From contig NZ_CP011883.2 of assembly GCF_000340435.2 (NCBI RefSeq), forward strand, positions 3,890,687-3,954,686: 64,000 bases of DNA, given 5' to 3'. Position 1 is the stretch's first letter, and every line of letters starts with the position of its first letter. The stretch is from Mycobacterium haemophilum DSM 44634. Lineage in GTDB: Bacteria; Actinomycetota; Actinomycetes; Mycobacteriales; Mycobacteriaceae. The notes beneath the pieces are model-generated. The model saw only the letters and a list, made by a program, of their open reading frames with translations. It made no database searches and was not told where the DNA came from. Below are positions 24,149 to 32,399 of this stretch, piece after piece. Made by a program: the position numbers and the translations under genes.

Positions 24149-25471
24149 ATGATACTGACCGGACGTACCGGCTTGGTAGCGCTGATCTGCGTCGTGCCGA
24201 TCGCGCTGTCGCCTTGGCCGGCAAAGGCTTTCCTGGTGCTGCTGGTGGCGCTGGCGACCTTGGTGGCCGTTGACATCGTGCTGGCGGCCAACACCCGCAG
24301 GCTGCGCTATACCCGTTCACCAGACCGCTCGGCCCGACTCGCCCAGCTGGTAAACGCGGGCCTGCTGATCCATAACGACGGCGGCCGCCGGTTCCGCGGC
24401 CAAGTCCGCGATGCGTGGCCACCCAGCGCGTGCGCTGAACCGCGCGCCCATTCCGTCGACATCGGCGCCGGGCAGCGCCAGCATGTCGACACCGTCCTGC
24501 GGCCAATTCGCCGCGGCGACCAGCGCGCGGCGATGATCACCGCCCGATCCATCGGGCCACTAGGGTTGGCGGGCCGGCAGAGTTCACAGCGGGTGCCTGG
24601 TGCCATCCGGGTGCTGCCGCCGTTCCTTTCTCGCAAACACCTGCCGTCGCGGCTTGCCAAACTGCGGGAGATCGACGGGCTCTTGCCGACCTTGATACGC
24701 GGTCAGGGCACCGAATTCGATTCACTGCGCGAATATGTCGTCGGCGATGACGTGCGCTCGATCGACTGGCGCGCGACCGCGCGTCGTGCCGACGTCATGG
24801 TCCGCACGTGGCGGCCCGAACGCGACCGGCGAGTTGTGCTCGTGCTGGACACCGGACGCATGGCCGCCGGCCGCGTCGGCGTCGACCCGACCGCCGCCGA
24901 CCCCGCGGGGTGGCCCCGGCTGGACTGGTCGATGGACGCCGCCCTGCTGCTGGCAGCACTTGCGTCGCGGGCCGGCGACCATGTCGACTTCCTCGCCCAC
25001 GACCGGGTGACCCGGGCCGGCGTGTTTGGCGCGTCGCGCACCGAACTGCTCGCCCAGCTTGTTGATGCGATGGCCCCGCTGCAACCCACCCTGGTCGAAT
25101 CTGATTGGCGCACAATGGTTGCCGCCATTGCTCGGCGCACACGGCGACGGTCGCTGGTGGTGTTGTTGACCGATCTCAACGCGACCGCCCTCGACGAAGG
25201 ACTGCTACCGATCCTGCCGCAGCTATCGACCAAGCATCATGTCATGATCGCCGCCGTCACAGACCCACGCGTCGACCACATGGCCGCGGGGCGTTCCGAT
25301 GCGGCCGCAGTGTACGACGCGGCAGCTGCCGAACGAGCGCGCAATGACCGGCGTTCCATTGCGTCGCGATTGCGCCGCAGCGGGGTGGACGTCGTCGACG
25401 CGGCGCCCGCGGAACTCGCGCCCGCGCTTGCCGACCGCTATCTGGCGATGAAAGCAACCGGCCGACTTTAA
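24149..25471 (+). CDS. DUF58 (VWA-like) membrane protein (Rv3693-like)
   Basis: A 440-residue protein. Two hydrophobic segments at the N-terminus (GLVALICVVPIALS; AFLVLLVALATLVAVDIV) precede a DUF58 domain with the signature EFDSLREYVVGDDVRSIDW, continued by RATAR, and a VWA-like core (VVLVLDTGRM; the DxSxS site appears as DTGRM, so the metal site may be degraded). The ATG follows GAGGAGGAG. It ends the moxR2 operon. An earlier open frame overlaps moxR2 but lacks family sequence. Confidence 0.9.
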   Translation: MILTGRTGLVALICVVPIALSPWPAKAFLVLLVALATLVAVDIVLAANTRRLRYTRSPDRSARLAQLVNAGLLIHNDGGRRFRGQVRDAWPPSACAEPRAHSVDIGAGQRQHVDTVLRPIRRGDQRAAMITARSIGPLGLAGRQSSQRVPGAIRVLPPFLSRKHLPSRLAKLREIDGLLPTLIRGQGTEFDSLREYVVGDDVRSIDWRATARRADVMVRTWRPERDRRVVLVLDTGRMAAGRVGVDPTAADPAGWPRLDWSMDAALLLAALASRAGDHVDFLAHDRVTRAGVFGASRTELLAQLVDAMAPLQPTLVESDWRTMVAAIARRTRRRSLVVLLTDLNATALDEGLLPILPQLSTKHHVMIAAVTDPRVDHMAAGRSDAAAVYDAAAAERARNDRRSIASRLRRSGVDVVDAAPAELAPALADRYLAMKATGRL

Positions 25472-25579
25472 CTTTCGATGTCCGCCACTGTGCGATCGGC
25501 CGCCACCCCGGTCCTCCCTACAACCTCACGTTATCCATCACCTGGCTAGCTTGCTCAACCGCGGCGTGGGTACTGGGTA

Positions 25580-26143
25580 CTACACCGCGAGACCATTCGC
25601 GACCAACCCGGCCGCGGTGGTGATCTTCGGCGCCTCCGCAAACGGGGTCACCTTCGACATCGCATCCGCCACGGCAGCTGCATAGGAATTCATTACCTGG
25701 GCATTCGTGACCCAGTATTCCTGGTATTTGTCGTCGAACAACGCGATCGCGGCAGCGTCTTGCCCGAAGTCGTTGTGCACTTTCGTTCTCGCAAGGACGA
25801 GTTCGTCGATGATCGCTGAATCGATTAACAAGCTACGCGCCCTCTCAAAGGCGTGCGTGGCGTGCGTGGTCATGAGGCCGGTCTGGTGGGCACCAGCTGC
25901 TGCGTCGCTTAGCCAAGCCTGATACGGCGCGACCGCCTGGGCCATCTGTATCGCCGCCGTACCTTGCCACGCCCCGGTCAGCGTGGTCAGCGTACCGGCA
26001 ATGCCCTTCGATACCGCATACAGGTCCTTCGCCAACTGGTGCCACGCAAGGGCGGCGGCGTCGAGTGAGGCTTCACCGGGGCCGGCATCAAACTGGTGGG
26101 AGATAACTTCCGGTGGTATCGCTGAGAAATCCACCTTCTTCAT
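25580..26143 (-). CDS. Short PPE-domain protein
   Basis: A 187-residue protein consisting of little more than a PPE domain. The N-terminus reads VDFSAIPPEVISHQFDAGPG (IPPE in place of LPPE), followed by the WQG turn (GAWQGTAAIQM) and YQAWLSDAAAGAHQT. There is no extended C-terminal region. The start at 26143 has AAGGAAGGAAG upstream. It is 58 bp downstream of a PE gene on the same strand, so the pair should form a secreted PE/PPE heterodimer. M. tuberculosis has no PE/PPE genes at this locus. Confidence 0.9.
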   Translation of the reverse strand: MKKVDFSAIPPEVISHQFDAGPGEASLDAAALAWHQLAKDLYAVSKGIAGTLTTLTGAWQGTAAIQMAQAVAPYQAWLSDAAAGAHQTGLMTTHATHAFERARSLLIDSAIIDELVLARTKVHNDFGQDAAAIALFDDKYQEYWVTNAQVMNSYAAAVADAMSKVTPFAEAPKITTAAGLVANGLAV

Positions 26144-26201
26144 CTTCTTCCTTCCTTTGTGCTTATCACGACCGCTGCGACGGGTATCGTTGGCAACCAG
26201 A

Positions 26202-26501
26202 TCACCCGATGTGTGTGGCATTGTCGGCCTCGGCGGTCACATACTGATCTGAGCCGCTCGCCACCGAGACCACAAACTCGTCGAAAATCGACACGGCCCG
26301 GCCGCTGACCTCCGCATAGTTCTGAGCCTGCGCGCAAAGGCACGCCGCCAGCTCCTTGGACACCTCGTCGTTAGCCGGCGCAACAACAGCCGCCGTCACC
26401 CGGCCTGCAGCGTCACCGCTGGTAACCATGCCCTCACCAATGTCGTGCAACGCATCAGCCGCGGCCGTCAACGCCTCGGGTACAACGGTCACAAAAGACA
26501 T
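26202..26501 (-). CDS. PE-domain-only protein
   Basis: A 99-residue PE protein (MSFVTVVPEALTAAADALH) with the two-helix PE domain and a C-terminal YxxxE secretion motif (YVTAE). The PE partner of PPE proteins carries this motif for ESX export. A strong ribosome site (GGAGAGGAGTGGAG) precedes the ATG. It is the first gene of the PE-PPE pair. Confidence 0.93.
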   Translation of the reverse strand: MSFVTVVPEALTAAADALHDIGEGMVTSGDAAGRVTAAVVAPANDEVSKELAACLCAQAQNYAEVSGRAVSIFDEFVVSVASGSDQYVTAEADNATHIG

Positions 26502-27330
26502 GCCAACTCCACTCCTCTCCTATTTAAAAAATGCCCCGGGGCGGGCCCACCTAGCGGTTTGTCTGCATGTCCGCACCGTTGACGGTTCGGACAGCCCAGC
26601 TGCCGGTCATGATCACAGCTATGGCGGGCAGGACAGCCAAAGTCCGCTCGCCCTGCCAACTATTAAACACATATCTAATATTGGGCTGTATGCGGCCTCC
26701 GGGCATGGCACACAACTCAGCGGCGCGACCGGCACCGATCGCGCTCGACGCTGGTGTCTACCGGGCCACAGCCAATATCCGCGACCCCGGTGCCGGCCAA
26801 TCTGGGCTTCAATCCCCTAGGGATCTGGTGCGGCGCGAACTGGATATGACGGCACTCGACATCCATCGAATCGGGCGATACGCGCTCCTAGCGACACTGG
26901 ATGGACATCGCGATCGAGTTAACCCGATCGCATCCGCAACGGGTCCCCAATTACCGCGCACGAGCACACCCAAACACGATGGGGCTAGCAAGTTTTAACC
27001 CAACCTATAGCGCCTCCGTTACTGGAAGCGGCATCCCCGACGGCGGCCACAGCTACCACGACCACGCCGCTGAACCGTTTCAGCCCAGCGGTGTCTAGGA
27101 TGCCCAAGGCCCATATCATGTTGGTGCTAAACTCTTTTGCAACTTGCGGATTTTGGTTGATCAACCCGGCCCGTTGAACAGCGGCGACGAACGCGACTCG
27201 TTGGTGCCATCGGAAGCACTCGCTGCGACGGGCCAGCGCCGCTAAATCCTTAGCGGATCAGCTCGACATAGCGGCGTTTGGCCTCAGCCGGCGGGCTTGC
27301 CTAGTTGGAGACGCGGCTTATGAGCGTGCC
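26502..27330. other. 829-bp gap with gene debris
   Basis: No intact gene is visible between the PE gene and the SpoIIM-like gene. The right part contains a minus-strand open stretch (listed separately) that looks like eroded coding sequence; the left part (26,520-26,980) shows nothing I recognise on either strand. The AT-rich spot near 26,520 probably belongs to the PE promoter. Confidence 0.4.
26985..27299 (-). pseudogene. Possible remnant of an unidentified gene
   Basis: On the minus strand a stop-free frame without a start codon runs from 27256 to 26985 (about 89 codons, for example RRSECFRWHQRVAFV and KEFSTNMIWALGILD). Just upstream, in a neighbouring frame, a short coding-like stretch reads PPAEAKRRYVELIR and ends at a TAA at 27250-27252; skipping one base joins the two. 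Composition and amino acid pattern look like real protein, so a frameshifted, N-terminally truncated gene is plausible. I do not recognise the family. Confidence 0.35.
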
Positions 27331-28332
27331 TCAGCCGGTTGGGATCACGTCAGGTGCGTCGTCAATATCGCCGGTCTCCCCGGCTTTCGCGGCACGATGG
27401 CCGAAGTACCCGATGTACGACAGAAATCCCACTTCGGCGATGATTCCGATGCCCACCCGAACAAATGTCGGCAACGATGACGGTGTCACCAACGCCTCGA
27501 TCAACCCGGAGATCAGCAGCACGCCCACCAATCCCACCGCGACCGAGACAACACCTCGACCTTGCTCGGCAAGCACCTGTCCACGCGGCCGGTCACCGGG
27601 CGATATCACCGACCACCCCAGCCGCATTCCAGTTGCCGCGGCCAAGAACACCGCCGTCAGCTCCAGCAGCCCATGAGGCGCTAGCAAGCCCAGCAGGTGC
27701 CCGCCTTCGCCGGCCTGGGACATCAGACCTGCGATCAGTCCCAGGTTGGCGGCGTTTTGGAAGAGCACGAACGGGATCGGTATACCAAGCACGACGGAGA
27801 ACGCAATGCACTTCGCCGCCACCCACGAGTTGTTCACCCATACCTGGAGGGCGAACGACAAAGCCGGGTGCGCGCTGTAATAAGACTCGACATCGTGATT
27901 GACCAATTCGCCAATTTCACTTGGTGTTCCGACGGCGGACTGCACCTCGGGATCGGCGGCTACCCAAAACGCGATCACCAGCACGACGGCGAAGAACGCG
28001 ACCGCGGTCGCCAGCCACCACCGCCATGTTCGGCAAGCGACCACGGGGAAAGACACGGTCCAAAACCGGATGAAGGCACTACTGAGCGGGGCATGCGCGC
28101 CAGTCACCGCGGCGCGAGCGCGTGCGATCAGACTCGAGAGCCGGCCAATCAGCAGTGTGTCCGACCCGATCGTGCTGGCCGACCGCAACATCGACAGATG
28201 GGTGGACACCCGCTGGTAGTGCTCGACTAGTTCGTCGACTTCGGCGCCGGTCAGCGATCGACGTTTCTTGATTAACTGGTCGAGCCGGTCCCACGTCCCA
28301 CGATGGGTCAGCACGAATGCATCGACGTCCAC
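27331..28332 (-). CDS. Stage II sporulation protein M-like membrane protein (Rv3694c-like)
   Basis: A 333-residue protein with a charged helical N-terminal region (residues 1-110; LIKKRRSLTGAEVDELVEHYQR) and a C-terminal half with about five hydrophobic segments typical of the SpoIIM/DUF95 family (VVLVIAFWVAADPEV; LLAPHGLLELTAVFLAAATG). The GTG start is at 28332. SpoIIM-like proteins in actinobacteria occur beside RDD proteins and MoxR clusters, as here. Exact role unknown; it is not evidence of sporulation. Confidence 0.9.
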   Translation of the reverse strand: MDVDAFVLTHRGTWDRLDQLIKKRRSLTGAEVDELVEHYQRVSTHLSMLRSASTIGSDTLLIGRLSSLIARARAAVTGAHAPLSSAFIRFWTVSFPVVACRTWRWWLATAVAFFAVVLVIAFWVAADPEVQSAVGTPSEIGELVNHDVESYYSAHPALSFALQVWVNNSWVAAKCIAFSVVLGIPIPFVLFQNAANLGLIAGLMSQAGEGGHLLGLLAPHGLLELTAVFLAAATGMRLGWSVISPGDRPRGQVLAEQGRGVVSVAVGLVGVLLISGLIEALVTPSSLPTFVRVGIGIIAEVGFLSYIGYFGHRAAKAGETGDIDDAPDVIPTG

Positions 28333-28345
28333 CCTGCGCAGCCTA

Positions 28346-28387
28346 ATGACGATCGCAAGCTCGGCGAAGCCGAGCGCAGCGGGTCGG
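28346..28387 (+). repeat. Dispersed 57-bp-type repeat, single degenerate copy
   Basis: Contains GACGATCGCAAGC, then CGGCGAAGCC, then GCGCAGCGGGTCGG, matching the repeat found at 38.8, 49.7, 51.0, 59.2 and 62.7 kb. It sits in the 79-bp divergent spacer between the SpoIIM-like and RDD genes. Confidence 0.75.
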
Positions 28388-28411
28388 CATTGGCCTGTAC
28401 CGTTCGGTGGT

Positions 28412-29287
28412 ATGTCGGAGGTGGTAACCGGGGACGCCGTAGTACTTGACGTTCAGATCGCCCAGTTGCCGGTGCGGGCTGTCGGCGCGCTGATCGATAT
28501 CACGGTGATATTCGTCGGCTACGTGCTCGGGCTGATGCTGTGGGCCGCCACCCTGACTGAGTTCGATGACGCGTTGACCACCGCCATCCTGATCATCTTC
28601 ACTGTGCTGGTGATGGTCGGGTATCCCTTGGTCTTAGAAACCGCGACGCGGGGACGGTCATTGGGCAAGATCGTGATGGGCCTGCGGGTGGTTTCCGACG
28701 ACGGCGGCCCGGAACGCTTCCGACAGGCGCTGTTTCGCGCGCTGGCGTCGGTGGTGGAAATGTGGATGCTGTTAGGGAGCCCCGCCGTAATCTGCAGCAT
28801 CTTGTCGCCGAAGGCCAAACGTATCGGCGACATCTTCGCCGGCACAGTCGTAATCAGTGAACGCGGTCCTCGGCTGGGGCCGCCGCCGGCTATGCCACCG
28901 TCATTGACGTGGTGGGCGTCGTCGCTGCAGCTGTCGGGTCTCAACGCTAAGCAGGTCGAGATCGCACGCCAATTCCTTTCCCGGGCACCTCAACTCGATC
29001 CCCAACTACGAGAGCAGATGGCCTACCGGATCGCCGGTGACGTGGTATCTCGTATCGCCCCGCCACCCCCGCCCGGCGCGCCGCCGCAACTGGTGCTAGC
29101 CGCCGTGCTCGCTGAACGACATCGCCGCGAGCTGGTGCGCCTTCGTCCAACATCGGTCGGCCCGCCACTGTGGCCACCGACGGTGCCCCAGTATCCCGTC
29201 CCTCCCGGGTTCCCTGGGCGGCCATCCGCTTCCTGGCCGCAGCAGGCACCGCGGCAGGACAGCGGTGGATTCTCGCCCCCTCGCTAG
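28412..29287 (+). CDS. RDD-family membrane protein (Rv3695-like)
   Basis: A 291-residue protein with an RDD domain (residues ~12-150): VRAVGALIDITVIF at the start, GRSLGKIVMGLRVVSDDGG in the middle and KRIGDIFAGTVVI at the end, with three to four membrane segments. The C-terminal third is proline-rich and probably cytosolic (PPPPPGAPPQ, PQYPVPPGFPG). It faces away from the SpoIIM-like gene, and this pairing is conserved in mycobacteria. Some RDD proteins act as Na+/H+ antiporters; that is not shown here. Confidence 0.9.
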   Translation: MSEVVTGDAVVLDVQIAQLPVRAVGALIDITVIFVGYVLGLMLWAATLTEFDDALTTAILIIFTVLVMVGYPLVLETATRGRSLGKIVMGLRVVSDDGGPERFRQALFRALASVVEMWMLLGSPAVICSILSPKAKRIGDIFAGTVVISERGPRLGPPPAMPPSLTWWASSLQLSGLNAKQVEIARQFLSRAPQLDPQLREQMAYRIAGDVVSRIAPPPPPGAPPQLVLAAVLAERHRRELVRLRPTSVGPPLWPPTVPQYPVPPGFPGRPSASWPQQAPRQDSGGFSPPR

Positions 29288-29670
29288 TGCGTGGCAGTGG
29301 CCGCCAGTATGGCGACGTCGGCGACTAACAGCGCCCATCCACACAGCGGGACGGCGATGCCCGCGGGGCGCGTCGCGGAGAAAAACGAGATACCGATCAC
29401 CAACACCGCCACCAGAGGTGCACCGTAGAACAACACGCCAAAATCAATCCCCGCGAGTCCTAGGTTGGGGCATTGGCGGTCGACGCAGTCATCGGTGCTC
29501 AGCACAGCACCAAGCGCAAACAGCATCACGGTCGCGGCCACCGGCACCGTCGTTAGCGCCAGCCCCCAGTTGACCCATAGTCGAATGTTCCGGCGGCGGT
29601 TGCCCTGCGCCGATTCGCTGGCGATGTCGGCACCGCGATCGATCGTCAGGTTGCCGTTCTTACCGTTCAT
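29284..29670 (-). CDS. Small three-helix membrane protein, unknown function
   Basis: A 128-residue protein with three predicted membrane segments (LWVNWGLALTTVPVAATVML, IDFGVLFYGAPLVAVLVIG and IAVPLCGWALLVADVAILA) and a loop between the first two with two cysteines (DDCVDRQCPN) that could form a disulfide outside the membrane. The stop overlaps the end of the RDD gene by 4 bp on the opposite strand. I do not recognise a family. Confidence 0.72.
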   Translation of the reverse strand: MNGKNGNLTIDRGADIASESAQGNRRRNIRLWVNWGLALTTVPVAATVMLFALGAVLSTDDCVDRQCPNLGLAGIDFGVLFYGAPLVAVLVIGISFFSATRPAGIAVPLCGWALLVADVAILAATATH

Positions 29671-29745
29671 CAGACGGTGCTACCCGCGTGCAGCTGCACG
29701 CAAACAAGACCACCACAACGAACGTTGCACCACGTTAGTTAGCGA

Positions 29746-29759
29746 TATATCGTGATATA
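29746..29759. promoter_or_regulatory. Dyad TATATC-GT-GATATA, likely PadR operator
   Basis: A perfect 6+2+6 inverted repeat, 45 bp upstream of the padR-type gene's start. AT-rich dyads of this kind just before PadR genes usually mark autoregulation; this is inference from position. Confidence 0.5.
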
Positions 29760-29803
29760 CCAGGAGCATGGGTGGTGCTCCTCAAACGCAAAGGACTACG
29801 GAT

Positions 29804-30514
29804 ATGAACGACCCATTCACTCCTCCTACCGGGCCCTTCGCGGCCGAGCCAGGCCTCGGATTCGGTTTCGGACCGGGCCCCGCACAGCGGCGTGCCCTGC
29901 GCGGCGGCCGGCGGCACGCCCGACACGAATTCTTCGAACACCTGCGTGACCATCACGGCGGTCACGACGGGCCGTTCGGTTTCGGCGCTGGTTTCGGCCC
30001 CGGCTTCGGCTCCGGGTTCGGTTTCAGCTTTGGCGCGGGCGGTCCGCGCGGTGGCTGGCGCCGTGGCGGCGCCGGCCGGGGCCGCCGCGGTGATGTGCGA
30101 GCAGCCATTCTGGTGCTACTCACCGAGCGACCGATGCACGGCTACGAGATGATCCAGCAGATTGCCGAACGGAGCAACGGAATATGGCGGCCCAGCCCCG
30201 GTTCGGTGTACCCGACGCTACAGCTGCTCGCCGACGAAGGCCTGATCACCGCAAGTGAAACCGACGGCAGCAAGAAGCTTTTCGAGCTGACCGACGATGG
30301 CCGCGCCGCGGCAGAGAAAGTCGAGACCCCGCCGTGGGACCAGATCGCCCAAGGTGTCGACCCGGGCCACATCAGCCTGCGAGCAGCGCTGGGCCAGCTG
30401 TTCGGTGCGGTCATGCAATCCGCACATACCGCCAACGCTGACCAGCAGCAGCGCATCGTGGAAATCATCAACAACGCACGACGCGAGATCTACGGCATCC
30501 TCGGCGAGGACTAG
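29804..30514 (+). CDS. PadR-family transcriptional regulator with Gly/Phe-rich N-terminal tail
   Basis: A 236-residue protein. Residues 1-105 are low-complexity: Gly/Phe/Pro repeats (GFGFGPGP, FGAGFGPGFGSGFGFSFGAG) with a His-rich patch (RHARHEFFEHLRDHHGGHDG). Residues ~110-235 are a PadR winged helix (AAILVLLTERPMHGYEMIQQ, SPGSVYPTLQLLADEGLI, ELTDDGRAA) with a C-terminal dimerisation helix. The ATG at 29804 with AAAGGA eight bases upstream is preferred over an upstream ATG with poor spacing. The His patch could bind metal; the ligand is unknown. Confidence 0.88.
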   Translation: MNDPFTPPTGPFAAEPGLGFGFGPGPAQRRALRGGRRHARHEFFEHLRDHHGGHDGPFGFGAGFGPGFGSGFGFSFGAGGPRGGWRRGGAGRGRRGDVRAAILVLLTERPMHGYEMIQQIAERSNGIWRPSPGSVYPTLQLLADEGLITASETDGSKKLFELTDDGRAAAEKVETPPWDQIAQGVDPGHISLRAALGQLFGAVMQSAHTANADQQQRIVEIINNARREIYGILGED

Positions 30515-30696
30515 CCTGTCCCGCGAGCGCGCGCAAAATGTCAGCCAACACGGCGTGTCCCTGTGCACACTACGCACGCTCGCGCCACTCGGCGGGCCGG
30601 GGAGCGGACGCTTCAACCAATGTTGATAAAGTTCTGCACCAACACAGTCGAGCGAACCAAATGCTTCACCCGCAACGGCGCGGGGCCGGAGGGGCC

Positions 30697-30731
30697 GGAA
30701 GTGGGGGCACCCGGAAGGGACCCCCACTTCC
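30697..30731. terminator. Hairpin at the 3' end of glpK
   Basis: GGAAGTGGGGG (30697-30707) and CCCCCACTTCC (30721-30731) form an 11-bp perfect stem with a 13-base loop, placed 18-52 bp past the glpK stop. There is no T-tract, as is usual for mycobacterial terminators; it could serve transcripts from either side. Confidence 0.6.
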
Positions 30732-30748
30732 CGTCGGCAGGGATCAAC

Positions 30749-32275
30749 TCAGGACACATCGACCCAATCCAGAGTCCGCTGCACGGCTTTACGCCAGCCC
30801 GCATACCCCGCTGCCCGCTTGTCCTCGTCCCACGTCGGCGTCCAACGCTTGTCCTCTTGCCAATTGGCCCGCAGGTCGGACGGGCTGGCCCAAAACCCGA
30901 CCGCCAGACCCGCCGCATAGGCGGCGCCCAGCGCAGTGGTCTCGGCAACTACCGGGCGTACCACGTCCACACCCAGCACATCAGCCTGAATCTGCATGCA
31001 TAGGTCGTTGCCGGTGATGCCGCCGTCGACCTTCAAAACCTCAAGGCGCACACCGGAATCTGCTGCCATCGCGTCCACCACGTCCCGACTTTGGTAGCAG
31101 ATCGCTTCCAACGTCGCGCGGGCCAGGTGCGCGTTGGTGTTGAACCGTGATAGGCCCACGATGGCGCCTCGTGCATCGGATCGCCAATACGGGGCGAACA
31201 GCCCGGAGAATGCCGGTACAAAGTACACCCCACCGTTGTCGGCGACCTGACGGGCCAGCGATTCGCTTTGCGCAGCGCCGCTGATGATGCCCAGCTGATC
31301 ACGTAACCACTGCACTGCTGAACCGGTCACCGCGATCGAACCCTCCAGCGCGTACACCGGTTTGGCATCCCCGAACTGGTAGCAGACGGTGGTCAGCAGG
31401 CCGTTGTCGGATCGCACGATCGCCTCACCGGTGTTAAGCAGCAAAAAATTGCCGGTGCCGTAGGTGTTTTTGGCTTCTCCCGCGTCCAGACACACCTGAC
31501 CGACCATCGCCGCATGCTGGTCGCCCAGGACTCCGGTGATCGGCACTTCGCCACCGAGGGGTCCATCCGGCAACGTGACGCCGTAGGGCTGCAGCGGCGA
31601 CGACGACGCGATCGCCGGCAGCATCGCCCGGGGGATGGAGAAGAACGACAACAGTTCGTCGTCCCAATCCAGCGTCTCTAAGTCCATCAGCATGGTCCGG
31701 CTGGCGTTCGTTACATCGGTGACGTGCACGCCGCCCCGCGGACCGCCGGTCAGATTCCACAACAGCCAGGTATCGGCGGTGCCGAAGAGCGCGTCACCGT
31801 TTTCAGCGGCGGCGCGCACCCCGTCGACGTTCTCTAAGATCCAGTGCAACTTCCCGCCGGAGAAATAGGTCGCCGGCGGCAGGCCGGCCTTGCGGCGGAT
31901 CACGTCGCCGCGACCGTCTCGGTCCAGCGCGGCGGCGATGCGGTCGGTGCGGGTGTCCTGCCAGACGATCGCGTTGCAGTACGGCCGTCCGGTGCGCCGA
32001 TTCCACACCAGGGTCGTCTCACGTTGGTTGGTAATTCCAAGCGCTGCAATATCTTTCGGTGCCAAATTGGTGGCGTTGAGCACCGACATCAGCACCGACG
32101 CGGTGCGCTCCCAAATCTCGACGGGATTGTGCTCGACCCAGCCGGCGCGGGGCAGGATCTGCTCGTGCTCAAGCTGGTGGCGGGCCACCTCGGCACCATT
32201 GTGATCGAAGATCATGCAACGGGTGCTGGTGGTGCCCTGGTCGATGGCGGCGATGAATTCAGCGAACTCGGCCAA
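30749..32275 (-). CDS. glpK: Glycerol kinase
   Basis: A 508-residue FGGY-family kinase that phosphorylates glycerol to glycerol 3-phosphate. The ATP-binding start IAAIDQGTTSTRCM, the second signature (GLFAPYWRSDARGAI) and the ADP-binding DGGITGNDLCMQIQAD are intact, and NAIVWQDTRT contacts glycerol. The start appears to be TTG at 32275 with GGAGGAG five bases before it; no ATG or GTG is closer in frame. In M. tuberculosis a VapBC pair follows upstream; here only 124 bp separate glpK from the next divergent gene. Confidence 0.95.
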   Translation of the reverse strand: MAEFAEFIAAIDQGTTSTRCMIFDHNGAEVARHQLEHEQILPRAGWVEHNPVEIWERTASVLMSVLNATNLAPKDIAALGITNQRETTLVWNRRTGRPYCNAIVWQDTRTDRIAAALDRDGRGDVIRRKAGLPPATYFSGGKLHWILENVDGVRAAAENGDALFGTADTWLLWNLTGGPRGGVHVTDVTNASRTMLMDLETLDWDDELLSFFSIPRAMLPAIASSSPLQPYGVTLPDGPLGGEVPITGVLGDQHAAMVGQVCLDAGEAKNTYGTGNFLLLNTGEAIVRSDNGLLTTVCYQFGDAKPVYALEGSIAVTGSAVQWLRDQLGIISGAAQSESLARQVADNGGVYFVPAFSGLFAPYWRSDARGAIVGLSRFNTNAHLARATLEAICYQSRDVVDAMAADSGVRLEVLKVDGGITGNDLCMQIQADVLGVDVVRPVVAETTALGAAYAAGLAVGFWASPSDLRANWQEDKRWTPTWDEDKRAAGYAGWRKAVQRTLDWVDVS

Positions 32276-32399
32276 CTGCGCTCCTCCGGCGTGAACTGTG
32301 ACACTTCATGTAATCGTCCATGATGGTCTACCCGGTCGATGAATCGGCAGCTAACCGGCGTACTTGCGTTACCGGCGGCAAACCTGTTGCATCGGCGGT

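Noticed and set aside
26567..26998. Plus-strand frame of about 140 codons beside the PE gene
   Set aside because: No domain pattern, no ribosome site and overlapping debris on the other strand.
30538..31017. Plus-strand frames running into the end of glpK
   Set aside because: They are the reverse shadow of glpK and of the hairpin region, with no protein-like features.
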